64,000 nucleotides of DNA, from assembly GCF_021155775.2 (NCBI RefSeq), contig NC_060237.1, positions 6,123,332 through 6,187,331 of the forward strand, written 5' to 3'. A program made the position numbers and the translations under genes. Below, piece by piece: positions 27,925 to 40,300 of the stretch (the stretch's first letter is position 1; each line of letters starts with the position of its first letter). This stretch comes from Neodiprion pinetum (lineage: Eukaryota; Arthropoda; Insecta; Hymenoptera; Diprionidae). The notes under the pieces are model-generated. The model saw nothing but the letters and a program-made list of their open reading frames with translations, was not told the DNA's origin and ran no database searches.

Positions 27925-28035
27925 ATGGCGTTGACGGACGGAGGCGAACGCCGCTCGATGAAATACGGGCAGTTGGTGGAGTTGGTGCAAGCCACTGCAA
28001 GATTACTGGTAAAACAGGCGTTGTCTGTAATATGA
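27925..28035 (+). other. Small open frame or first exon, 36 codons, divergent from the DOCK gene
   Basis: An ATG in a good initiation context (CAAAATGGCG) opens a 36-codon frame beginning MALTDGGERRSMKYGQLVEL and ending at TGA. A GTAAAA donor-like site follows codon 28, so it might instead be the first exon of a plus-strand transcript, though I found no partner exon. It sits in the 700-bp gap between the DOCK start and the ALG8 stop, where the DOCK promoter should lie. I do not recognise the peptide. Confidence 0.25.
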
Positions 28036-28195
28036 TTTAAAGAATTTTTTACAAAAAACTGAATAGGTTTCATTTATTGAATTCAGTTAGGGAAATCAGA
28101 AAGATTGGAAGAAACAATTACAATTATTATTACTCTTAGTTTATCTTCCGATTATTAGAGACATGAATGTAATCACGTCTGTCAGCTCCTCATCT

Positions 28196-30602
28196 CTACA
28201 AAACTTTGATCTTCTTTTTACTCCCATCCAGTGTCACTGCAGTTTCCGTCGTGTATTTACCATCTCGGAAAAATGTTATGTTTAAATACAGCCAGGAGTA
28301 AGTAACGCCGACGGCACAGTAGAGCGAGGTGAGGGCTAGGGGGAGGAATGGTAGACGGTCACCGAACAGCAGTTTGTGCAGCACGTTTTCGTACACTGGC
28401 AGAAATGGCAGCCAACTCATATAGAGCCATTCGTAATTACTCAGCAACGATTTATTATGCAGATTGAAGAGACTTATTATAGTGATGCTTGTATACGTTA
28501 GAAGCAGTAATATTCGTAATGGAGCAAAGATAATTTGGTGAAGTAACGGTAGAAGAGCCGTATGTCCTGCTGCACTCAGAATAATAAAAATTTTGGCATC
28601 ACCTGCATCGATTGTTGCCAGGGCACTGAAACATTACATGATCTATATTATAGTTCAGTTGACAGAAAATTGTATAGAGTACAAAAATTGTAAGTCTCAA
28701 AAGAAAAGGATCAGAAGTGTAGTTCGTTAGGTATGTCTATTAATTCTCAATACACTTGACACACTAAGTAAACAGAATATGTGAATTTATAGTTGTTTAA
28801 AACATACCATAACGGAATAATCGCAGTCAGTATAGCTTTTTCATGTACATGCCAGCCAAACATGAACGATGTTAGACCGCACAGAACGACACACCTTATA
28901 AAATGCTGTGGCGTTTTGTGACTGTTTCGAATAAACAAGACCCATAAGCTAGGCTGCAAACAAAGCAAAATTTCATTCCTCTGTCAGGGCAATTGATTAG
29001 TGGTTGCAGTCCGAAATATCTTCTTAATAATTAATTGACAATCTCCTTACAAGCATCATTGTGAACGTTATTACAAAAGTTGCAACAGGAGTGGGAGTAG
29101 GTAGAACGGCATAAACGTTCTCCTGAACCAATCCAGCAGTCATTGAGGCTGCACCAGATGCTGTCGACCAACCAAATTGCTTCCAAATTATTGACAGTAC
29201 TTTATCACATCCTGTGTAAAGGGCCCAAGCATTAGCTGCCCAGTAAGCGTGGACTAAGCCCCTTTTGAACGGAAACAATCTTGTTATTACCTGAATAAAG
29301 TTAAACACGATATTTATTTGTACTGAAAGCTTTATTTTGTCGTGTTGTACTTCTGTATGTTGGGTTCTGTCAAAGAATTCTAAATTTAGAAATGATTGAG
29401 CTCTACGAGGGTATAGAAGTATGTATATTTTTCGAAATTTTTTACCTGTGGTAATTGACTTATGAATGGCCCAAAGGACAATGTTGTAGTTAGAATAACG
29501 ATACTTCCAAGTATTAAAATTCTAACTAGACATTGTCTATTTTTGAAACAGTACATTCTCAGCAACCACACAATGAATGCTGGAGCTACATATACGTATA
29601 TGTGTTTTAAATTGAGGAGAACAGTAAACCAGAATGCTCCCTGAAGAACCTGGCTCTGAAAAGTAGTGTATTTTAGTAACAATAACCTCTGTCAATAACT
29701 TGTATAACATTGCAAACGATTAATCAATTCAGAAGGTAGCTGCAAATACCACAGTCAAAGATAGAACAGTACTGACGATAATTTACCTCCTTCGAAATCC
29801 TGGTAACTTTGGACAAAGACAACATAAGTACACCGAGCAGAAATCCATTGTACTGGAAATGAATGTGATCAACGATCAGTAGTCCAACGTTGCACAAAGT
29901 TAAAACTATCAACGTGGCAAAGCTTTTTTCATCCTGGTGAAGCGTTTGGCTTAGTCTGAGATTTAAAAAGAACATTTCTTCACATTAAAGGAGAATTTTG
30001 CCACAATTTAGTCGGCGTTTACATGTCATCTAAAAGCTCGTGTCCTTGACATTTGTTGAACTGTTACAAAATGCATCTTAATAAACTTACTCTTTAACAC
30101 CATATGCATATACAAAGTCCGTAACAATGACAGTCGAACGTTGAAATATTTTTGTTGCCACAGACGCATACCCAAGATTGTTCACATTCAGCATTTTCGG
30201 ATCAACAGACTTCGCAAAATTACTGAGAAAGTATTCGAACCAGGCAAAAAAAGGCGGGTAGTCCAAGGTCCACTCGGATTTTGCATTGACATACCATTCT
30301 TTAATCGGCAAGCTGTGAGTTATTGCAAGCCAATTTCGGTGCACTTCAAAGTCCGTCGAGTGACTAAAGCGTACAATTGTTGAATAATGAGATGTCCATA
30401 AAGAAAAAAATAGCAAAAGGGAATGTACTTACTATGTGGGAGATAGAAGAAGTTTGACACATGCTATCAAGGCGCAGAGAAACCAAAAGGACCGACTTGA
30501 TCTGTTAGAAGGATCTTCCACTGCTGCCGTATTTTCCTTTGCCTCTTTTTCCGAAGGTTCGACAGTTTTTACAGATTCTTCGTTCTTTTTCCGCGACGAC
30601 AT
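28196..30602 (-). CDS. ALG8: Dolichyl pyrophosphate Glc1Man9GlcNAc2 alpha-1,3-glucosyltransferase (ALG8)
   Basis: This ER multispanning enzyme adds the second glucose to the dolichol-linked oligosaccharide used for N-glycosylation, using dolichyl-phosphate glucose. Seven exons join in frame: 30433-30602, 30091-30363, 29787-29955, 29446-29655, 29051-29290, 28808-28953 and 28196-28625, giving 545 residues against 526 in human. The hallmark first luminal loop reads YHSTDFEVHRNWLAITHSLP and then EWTLDYPPFFAWFEY. Later conserved pieces are GAFWFTVLLNLKHIYVYVAP, RLFPFKRGLVHAYWA and FMFGWHVHEKAIL. The C-terminus is hydrophobic and ends in a basic tail (SKKKIKVL). The N-terminal 40 residues are a charged extension before the first membrane segment. 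The FGWHVHEKA block and the STDFEVHRNW loop favour ALG8 over ALG6. It is transcribed divergently from Ric-8A. Confidence 0.95.
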
Positions 30603-31333
30603 TCTGATACGGAGCGGACGTCGAACCGTCGTCCTCGGCGAATATCATATCAATGATCGATATTTGTGCGCTTTCAAATTTTCAGGTTATCCTAAACACC
30701 CGACGTGTTCCAACCATAGACTGTTCCAACGCTGTGCCGGGCCGGTAGAAACCACGGTCGAAACTCATCACATCTTTCTCTATCTCTCTCCCTCTGCGCG
30801 CCGATTGGTTCAGGAAGCACCCTCAGCCAATCACAGCGCAGAGCGAAAACTATAGTGTACTCCAATTGCCTTCAGCCTTCATCCATCGCGCATACGAACA
30901 TTGGAATGTGGTAAGGTGGCGACGCCATCTCTCGGTTGCTTTGGCGGATATTTAACAACGAAAGCAGGCGGAACCTTGATATTTGTTGGTGCATAGGCAC
31001 ACATAGGCATCGGTGACGACTGTCACGCACAGTCGCAAATGTATTACATGTAAATACATACCTATAGTCACACGCTTCGCAGGGCTTCTGTAGAAGCACG
31101 TATAGGTTCGTCACGAAGAAGCCGGGACCGAAGTCCGAATTACAGTTTGCAGGTTTCGCGTTCTAATATACGATACACCCCAAATTCATGAACATATTCT
31201 AAGTGCTCTATAATGTAATCAAGTGTTAACGCAGTTTCGATATTATACCTTTTCAACAATACAACGAACGCTGTGTAATTGCGGCATTGTATACTATACA
31301 ATAAACCTATACGTCACTGACAGTTCGAGAAGG
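30603..31333. promoter_or_regulatory. Bidirectional promoter of ALG8 and Ric-8A
   Basis: About 730 bp separate the two divergent start codons. At 30,804-30,808 the plus strand reads ATTGG and at 30,827-30,831 it reads CCAAT, so two CCAAT boxes in opposite orientation lie 18 bp apart within a locally GC-rich segment. Paired CCAAT boxes bound by NF-Y are typical of TATA-less housekeeping promoters. The transcription starts themselves cannot be read from sequence. Confidence 0.55.
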
Positions 31334-34324
31334 ATGATACAGAACATGGGAGTTGTGAAATTTGATATTTTCTCTGGGAGTTCCGATGAACTAACTCAAA
31401 ATTTGAGTCAATTCATTGCTGAGGTAAATTATAAAATAATTTCGCCCAGGCGAGGTTATCTTAACAGCTCTTTGGCAGCCTGTCCTACAGGTGTCGTAGC
31501 TCTTTAATTTTTTTTTCGCTAACTCAATTACTAATTGTCGATTAGATTGAATTTGTTCATTCGTTATGTCCAAACTCTTCAACAATCCTTTAATACAAAA
31601 AAGAATACTATTTCTACTGAATATTTCAACAAGTACCTTCATACCTCGTTCTAATAAATTTGAATTATTAAACTCAACAACCACACCTATTTGCTTCTTG
31701 TCGAACATTTTGCCAGTTGCTAAAAATATAGAATTATTTTGATTATTTATTACAGCATGAAACACAGAGGAATTTTACCGAGCTTAATGAAAATAATCTG
31801 AGAAACAGAATTTGGACACAGTTATTCGATACCCTCAATAACGAGGAGTATAAATCTACACATCAATTGTGTCTAAGTGCACTCAGATTACTCAGGTTTA
31901 ACTCTATTCCTGTTATAAACCAAGTAATGTATTTAAAATTCTTCTTATCGGGATATACCAAGTAACATTCATTTATTCGCAGCCGAGATAAAACTGACAT
32001 TGATGAGTTGGTGACAGAATCAAGAATAGCAACTCTATTAAGATTTGCCTACTTAGACAATAACCTTGACAATGAAAATGTTGCTTCCAATTCCGAAAGT
32101 GAGTATCACTCCGTTACCTTAGCTAATTTGAGTAAAGACCTAAAATTTGTCAAGTAACATTATATTTGCAGAAAATAAATTTATGCCCTAAGTCAAAGTG
32201 TAGATTAATATGCTATTATTTTGTTGTTTCAGCTGTCGTGGAAACTTTAAAAGTGCTATGTAATTTGATATACAACAGTCAACAGGCAAGGACCCTTGTG
32301 ATACAAACATCATCTTGCCTCTCCCAAACAGTTCAACGATTGAGCAAGCAAAGAAGCGAACTGACACACGAAGGCAGACTGTTTCACCTTAGACTACTTT
32401 TTCTAGTTACCGCTCTATGTATACATACTAGAAGTAAAGTTAAAACTGAATTGAACGCAGAAGTCCATCTTATTGAGATGCTGGAAGAAACTTCTGAGCA
32501 GCTTAGAAATAGGCCACAATCTGTTCTCAAGGTATTGATCCTAGCTGGAAATTTAGTCGTGAATTTGTATTTAAATACAACTCAGATTTTTAATTCCTCA
32601 CTTCATTTAACAGGTCAATGATCATGCTATTGCGTGTGAAGTTTTGAAAGTTTTATTCAACCTTTACATACGAGCCGAAGATGAACAGATGGAAGAGGAA
32701 AAGAATGAAAAATTAGTATCTATTTTGTACGAGCTACTGATATGCGAAACTATTGAAAATCAGGATGAACTCATATCGTGAGTTATTACAATTTACTATA
32801 AATAGAGATAAATTTTCTTGTTGTTTTATGTATTTCTACACAATTGATTACAAAATAATAAACAATCCAGTCATAGAAAGGTGGTGTCAATATACACTGG
32901 AACACTTTAACGTTTGGAATTTATTCAGTTAGACTGACACAGGTTTTTTGAGGTTTTTTGTACTTCCAACATTTGCTATACTTTGTAAAAAAAATTCAAG
33001 TTGGTTCCAATTGTATATTTCAGGCATGCTGTGAATTTTTTAACAGTAGTACCAATAAATTCGTATAGCACATTAATTCCACCCGTGCAGAGCGATAATG
33101 TGAAACTAGTCTATCACAACATGGATATGAGGGCAGTTTCTACGCTATTGAAATTTTTGAACAAACGTCTAGATTCTGAAATTGATCTGACAGAAAATAT
33201 CTCACCAATTGCTACGGTTCTAATAAGACTCGCCAGAGCTCAACGGTTGGCTCGAAAGTACATTCGATTACAGGTACGAAATTACTTGAGTGATGAGAAT
33301 ACCTACGAAAAAAATTGAAAGAACACAAATTCTAATTATTGTTTAACTCAATTCTATAGATACTTCCACCATTGAAAGATGTTATGAAACGACCTGAGGA
33401 AGGTATAACGCTTAGAGCAAAGTTGTGTAAGCAATTAACTAATCCACAAACAGACCTCAGAGATTTAGTGGCAGAGCTGATTTTTATACTTTGCAAAGAA
33501 AGTGGTAAGCATATTTGCCAATTGTGTCACGTTGTTTAATTGAAGACGTTTACTTCTTTTATTACGTTCCAAAAAATAAAATAAGAAAAATAAAATTGGA
33601 AATCGAATAAATTACATTTACTACTTACATCAGTTGCTAGAATGGTAAAATACACGGGGTACGGAAATGCAGCTGGAATGTTCGCAAATAAAGGACTTCT
33701 CGGCGGTCGTCAACCAAAAACAAATTATTCATCCGAATCAGAGGACAGTGACACAGATGAATACATTAAATACAAGGAACAGTGAGTATATCAAAAGATA
33801 ATGATATTCGACTGGCACTCAACATGTACCCAAGCAGAATGTATAACACTTCGATTTTTCTTACAGAATTAATCCAATAACTGGCTGTTACGAAAGTCCA
33901 AAGCCTAATCCTTTGGAAGGAATGAGTGAGGAACGAAAGGAATATGAGGCTGTTCAGCTTGCTAATCTAATGGATAAATTGACGAGGTACTGACAAATGA
34001 AGTTATTTTTCCATTTGAAGTAAAAGGGTGCTCCTCAAGTTATGTCCAATAGAATTATTCGATAACATTGAAGTCTTGTTTGGGACAGTGGCAGTTTTGA
34101 TTTTTAGACTATGCTTTACTGCAATAGCCCGAAAATTGAATTTATTGTTCTCTGGGCATATCTCGAGTGATGCAGTTCTTAAATACGATAACATAGAAAT
34201 GACTCCCGTTGAAAAAATATTTTTATTTTTTAGGGAAGGAATTGTACAGCCATGTCGAATTGGAGAAGATGGCAAACCAAAGCCGATAGAACATGTTTTA
34301 GAGTTACAGAACGATTCTAAATAA
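31334..34324 (+). CDS. ric8a: Ric-8A, chaperone and exchange factor for G-protein alpha subunits (synembryn)
   Basis: Ric-8A is a cytosolic armadillo-like protein that folds G-alpha subunits and promotes their nucleotide exchange, acting in asymmetric division and G-protein signalling. Ten exons join in frame: 31334-31423, 31756-31895, 31983-32098, 32233-32531, 32614-32777, 33024-33273, 33360-33504, 33634-33781, 33867-33986 and 34234-34324, giving 520 residues, close to the roughly 530 of vertebrate Ric-8A. Diagnostic blocks are HLRLLFLVTAL, HNMDMRAVSTLLKFLNKRL, MVKYTGYGNAAGMFANKGLL, the acidic EDSDTDEY (a region phosphorylated by CK2 in mammals), INPITG and PNPLEGMSEE. The C-terminal exon keeps the typical GIVQP segment. 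The first ATG (31334) is used because an in-frame second methionine follows only five codons later. An ATTAAA at 34,577-34,582 is a candidate poly(A) signal. Confidence 0.95.
31391..31708 (-). other. Antisense open frame filling Ric-8A intron 1 (105 codons)
   Basis: The minus strand is open from ATG at 31708 (the frame stays open up to 31765) to TAG at 31391. It covers almost all of Ric-8A intron 1 (31,424-31,755) and enters exon 1. The predicted peptide starts MFDKKQIGVVVEFNNSNLLE and has a basic segment (AKKKLKSYD). An acceptor-like TTTTTAG lies just before the ATG at 31,719. The length is above what I expect by chance in AT-rich intron sequence, but I recognise no family and it may not be expressed. 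Confidence 0.3.
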
Positions 34325-37300
34325 GTCTCACAGATCAAAATTTACCTACATTCTCTATTACCTCTTTCTTGAAGTATAGAGTTCCCAGCCAATAAGATCG
34401 CATCGAGATCATACCATAATTATTACTTATTTATGCTTTGACCACTGCATATACGCTGTGTTAATTTATTTATTATCACTTTCCGTTTTGTTTTAATTGA
34501 TCTAATTGCTCTGTAGTTTTCAAATAATATCCACTTAATTGAAGCGATATAAATGATTGTAGGTACTTATGCTTTAATTAAACGTTATTAAATGACGTAC
34601 ATAAGTATTCATTTACTCTGTACCATTCGCGTCATTTTATTTAATTTTTTTTTTTTTGGAACTACCCAAGTTATACTGTTTTTTTTTCACTTCGTACATT
34701 TTCAATGCCTTCTCTAATTGTTTTTAAATTACAATAATTTAGCTTGCATAGATATGCGTCATGAGCTGGTGTTGTAAAAGAAAGCAAGGCTAAGATTTCA
34801 TTTCAGTTGGTCTATTTTCTTACATTTCAAGAATTCTACACTCCAGGTATTGTAAAAATCTGAATCAACCATGATTTGCTGAAAATCATTAGCTCGTGTG
34901 TAAAACAATTGTAGAAATGAATAGAGACCCACTTGGTTTGCTTACTTTATTGAAAAAGAACAAAGAACAACGTTACAAATTAAACAATTGGCAGGAAATA
35001 AAAAATATAACAGTTTCGAAAATCACATGAAATGTTAAACATTACAATTTTCTTTTTTTCTTGTAACTTGTGTTATGTGCTTTGTGAGCATCACAATATT
35101 ATTATTGCATTGCAGCCTATGTGCACACAAGAATGTATGCCCCTACATATTTTAGAGAACTGCTTTAGTGATAGAGTAATTTGAAAATACCTTAATATAG
35201 AACAGTTTGTATATATTGGCAGTTAATGTCTAATCGAGTTGATATGATGAAAAAACCTACATACTGTCAACAAAGAATATTTTCTTTAAGGCTAACATTA
35301 TCCATTCTATATTAAAATATTTCCATCTTAAAACATTTGATGAATATACAAGTAGCAAATGTTCCATATTTTTTACTTTATGTAATACGGTATGTAGATT
35401 AAAATATTATATTTTTTTGTAAAAGTGTATATAGATGTGTATACGTATAATACAATAAATTTTAATATTTCATATAAAAATGAAACTAAAATTTTGTAGG
35501 TACAAGGTAGAAAAAAGCTGATTTGCCTCAAAACATAAACGAGACCCCTGTTTCAGATAATTACGGACTAGCCTTAACAAACTTTGGAAGAATTAAAAAA
35601 AAAAAATCATAAACGAAATAGTAAATTAAAAAAACAAAAAAAAAAAAACCTGAAAACCAAAGCATATTTCCTAAAAATAATAAATCAAGAGTAAACGACT
35701 AACATTTAATGAAATCAAATAAAATACTTTGAAAATCAATTTTTTAGTGACAAGGTATTTCAGTACCAAGGCTGAGTAGGTTTTGGGAGCTGATGTTTAT
35801 AGACAGCCAAGACTAACTGTCTGGTCTTTATATGGCTGTGAATAATACGTTTTACATCATATCCTGAGACCATGTTCCTCGACATCCCATTAGCATATAA
35901 AAAATATATTCATACATACGTCTTCCATATTGCATTACAATTTATTTTTTGTTTAAATTATTTATTTTCTTCATTTCGTAAGTTGTACTATTCTCATTCT
36001 GGTTTTATAGTTTGGAACGTGACATAGGTGATACCCGGGACACTTTAATAGTTTAGAATTTTTCAAGTTGTTTTTTTTTTTTTTGTCATATAAAAACAGT
36101 CAATCAAATAAAATAGTACCAATGGAAGTTGTTGTAGGAAAACATGGCTTACAATCGAACTAATCAACAGATTTTCATGAATTTTAAGTCACAAAACTGA
36201 TATTTATGCAAGTAGCGGCAATACTCCACAGTACAAAGTACTTAATATGTCAAGTTGTTAAAATCTTGTCCTTTTCACGATATCGCTACTTAGTTACATG
36301 CCTCTTGCGAAACGACGTTACACGTTGACTTTGCAAGGATATTATACCGAGTATGTGAGTACTGTTGCAAACCTGACGAGTTCAATATCCATTATACAGA
36401 AGAATGAATATTTTATCGTATAACGTCAAGCGCAGAGGCCTGTAACACTAGTTAACAGTAGAACTAATCATTTTAATCTTTGGAAACATTTAACAGCACA
36501 GATTAGTGATATAATAACCATTTTTCCTTAATAATCAGCATTCGCCAAATATTGGTTTAAAAATCACAATATACAAATTATCAGTGGGAACACACAGAGA
36601 TCACGGAACATTTAAAGGTATGCATCCTCGAACCCTGATAGACGCAATTAAGCATACCAATGGAATGCAACTGTGTCGTTTGGTGGTCAATTTGATATGT
36701 AAACAAAGTACCTCGGAAAGGGGACAATTAGGGTATTGAAAAAAAAAATTAATGAATGATAATCTACAGGGCGATTGCATGACCTTTTCCTTTTTTACCC
36801 TCTCTCAGCCTGTTAAGTATTACAACAAGTAACTAATGCAAATAAATAAAGCTAGTGCTATTGAGGAATGGAACAAAGTAACACTCATTACGCCTGATGC
36901 AACTCTCATCACTTATCAACTAACAATAGAATACATTAAATATTTGTACTTTAACTGACTAATCAAGGATTTAATCGTAAATTTTTCTTACTCTAATTAC
37001 CTCGATACTTCACACGGCACAAATTCAAAAGTCTGAATAATAAAATAACTCATAAGCAATACTTATTACGTATAAATATTTTGTTTGGCACTAAAGAATT
37101 TATTTCTTGTATTTTCGATTAAATACCAAGAAACGAAAACAAAATTAACGATAGTAAAACAATAAAAATATTCGAAAGTAAAAATAAAAAAATCGTCAGA
37201 AAGTTAAAAGGAAAAAAATAAACTCAGATGGGAACAGTAAAACGATGTATCATGAAGCGAGGGAAAAGCAGTACCTATTTAGTATTTACTATGTGTGTAT

Positions 37301-40300
37301 ATGCGTGTGTGTGTGTGTGTAGATGTACCGTGTATTTATGTAGCAAAGATTTAGCACTTTGTATTTGCTGCGTTTTCTTTTTTGTTTTCGACATGGTAAA
37401 TATTTTGGAATGCAGATGATAGATGCAAAGTATAGTATGGGTATCTTATTATTTTATATCTAAATACTATGCAAACTAATTAGTTATTTGTATGAAGTAA
37501 TGGTGTAAGCCAAATAGCATGGCATCATCGCACTATCTCAGAGTGAGTATTTGAAAAAAAAAAAAAAATTACTAGTAATAACAATATTCAACTATCTAAA
37601 TAATAAACTTCACTCCCCAGTAGAGAAGCAGATTGCAACAAAACGTAAAATAAATGTGTAATAATATTTTTTTTTTCTCTTTTCCACTTTTCTTCTCATC
37701 TCATTTAACGCAACCACAAATATAGAACGTAAAATAATTGAATCAAACGATAATATAGTATAAATAATATAAATACAAATTTGTGGAAGAAGTTAAATTC
37801 TAATAATAATAATGAATAGTCACGTAAATAAAATGTTTGTAATAAAGCAAAATATCAAGCCTAGATAAATGCCTCCAGCAAAAATTTGGTAGAGAGGCAA
37901 CCCTAACATATTGAAATAAATACGCTATAACAGCGTTGTAAACAGCCAGAAGAACACATAATGCTTGCATAAAGATAAAAATTAATCATATTAAATACAA
38001 TGTATAATATATGAATGACTGAGGAATAAAAATATTGTTACAAAAATAATGATGAATACCTATCATATACGGATGAACGATCGAATTTTTTTTTTTTTTT
38101 TATACGTTTTGTTTTTTTTTCAGGTTTTTCTCAATTTTTGTTCATAAACTTCTTTTATATATAAATATAAGTCAAATTATGCTTAAAGAAAAAAGATCCT
38201 CACGAATAATGTATAAGCCATGTTTGCTAAAAAGGCATATAGCAGTTAGAATAGGGCGCGTTTCATAATAGTTAAAGTCGCGTAGTAATTGGAACAAATT
38301 CTTTTCGCGCTTTATTCCGTTTGTGACCAGCCAGTATATTTTTTCTTTTACTTTTAAATAATTGGCCGTGCCCTAACAATTATAGCGAAGTCATGAATAT
38401 TGTATTAGGATTCTAGGAAGACTATGATATTAACCGTAGGCTTGAAGTAGTTGCTTATCTTGAATCGTACTAGTCCTACCATTAATATTATTATGTATGC
38501 GAGCGCCTGCTCCTGTTTGATGTTTGTCGAATTCAGGAATATCATTTACTATGTTCAACGCAGTAAGATATTAAAAATGAGGAACTTGCTTCGTGACGGA
38601 GCAGTTTTGATAGGCTCTCGTTAATCTTTGTCACATTTCAAGTATACATGATATTAAGTCAGATCGTTAATGGTTCGAGAATAGCAATTTCAATGCCTTC
38701 CCCCTGCTATCATGGTTACAAAGTTAACGGACTGAACGAGTTCTGAAATTCTACAGTTCCCTGGTGCCAGCTTGTGTAGAGAACTGATAAATTTGAAAAA
38801 TCGCCAACAGATATATGTATTTACATATATGTATGGATATATTTCTGTATGTATGATAATAAATATCGCAAGATATTGTTCTACACAGAAGAAAAACAAA
38901 GGTAAAGAATCGCGTGGAATTACCAAGAGGTACGATAACAGTGCCTGCAGATCAGTTTCGCCCAATACACGACTATAGAGTTGCCTAAACGGGTTCACTT
39001 ATGTTTTAGTATACCACGTCGTGCGACTGAAACTAAGCAAAGGGAAAGTGTGATTCTGAGCGGTTTGTCAATTGCAGGGACAGTGATGTTAGCGATGATG
39101 ATAATAATAAGCCATTGCTTTGACCCCTTTTATCCAAGCCCGAAAAATATGATAATTGTGTATATTGACAGTGTTCAAACTGTTAATATTTAGTAAGGTC
39201 AAATTTTAATATTAGTTTAACAGTGTAAGCAGAGTATATCTATTACGTAGAGAGTGACTCTATATAACTCTATACATATTAGGATAATGAGACTTTTGAG
39301 ATTGTAAAAATCATCAAAAAATCTATCACAATTACCATTTACGTAACAATTAATCCTCATTTTAATATTATTATTGTAATTCAAACATCAAGGCAAATAA
39401 GGGGTGAATTTCAACAGTGGCCTAAATTAGCCAAGTAGTCTTCCACAGATAAAAATATGTAAATAGAGTAAATCTATACTAAAATATTCAAGTATATATA
39501 AGGTGAGCGTAATATTATAATTTTGTGAGGTAAAAGACCCCATTTTTTTTCTCTTCCTTCCTTCAAATAATGGTCATCATCCATTTGTTATGCTATGAGT
39601 TTTTGTTTGTATAATATGACTGACAAAAATTTGCAACATATTCTCTTTATCTTTATCTTTTTTTTTTTGTTTTCTTTTTTCCTCTTTTCCTTTTCCTCTT
39701 CACTTTTATTCATTTTTTCGTTTTCAGTGTACCGCATGTGAGACTGTTGGTGGCGCCATGTTGGTGTCGTTGTGCATTTTTGACGTGAACACACCTACAT
39801 GAGGCACACACCAGCTTTCGCTCGTTTAGTACATCTAATTATATTACCTAGCAACAACATCAGAGACTCTTAAGGACACAACTTATCCTGACGATACTAT
39901 TATCACAGGCATTATTTTTATAACTCTGCTAACCATGACTATTATATATAGTTCAGGATTAATTTTAATGGCATATATAAAATTAAAACCTCGCAACATT
40001 TACCAGATGATTATGACTGGTTTGTTTCAGGTGTAGGTAGGCTCTTAACGCAATGCGATGTATATACGAAATGTGCTGATGATTTACGCGTAAAACTACA
40101 CTGGTTGGTTACTCTGTTACTACACTTACTAATTCTCTACATGACACTGTTTTTTCAATCGTGAACCGATAAGCAATTTGGGTACGTAATACTAGATTCA
40201 GTTATTCCGTGCTTGATGATCGTGTATAACCATATGCAAGATAAACCTAGTAAAGCTGTTTGAATATAACTATTAATAACGCGGCTGTGTTACCTAACAT

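Noticed and set aside
34028..34324. 98-codon plus-strand frame running into the last Ric-8A exon
   Set aside because: Its upstream part is Ric-8A intron 9; the previous exon read through hits a stop, and splicing to 34,234 restores the conserved C-terminus. An alternative first exon is possible but unsupported.
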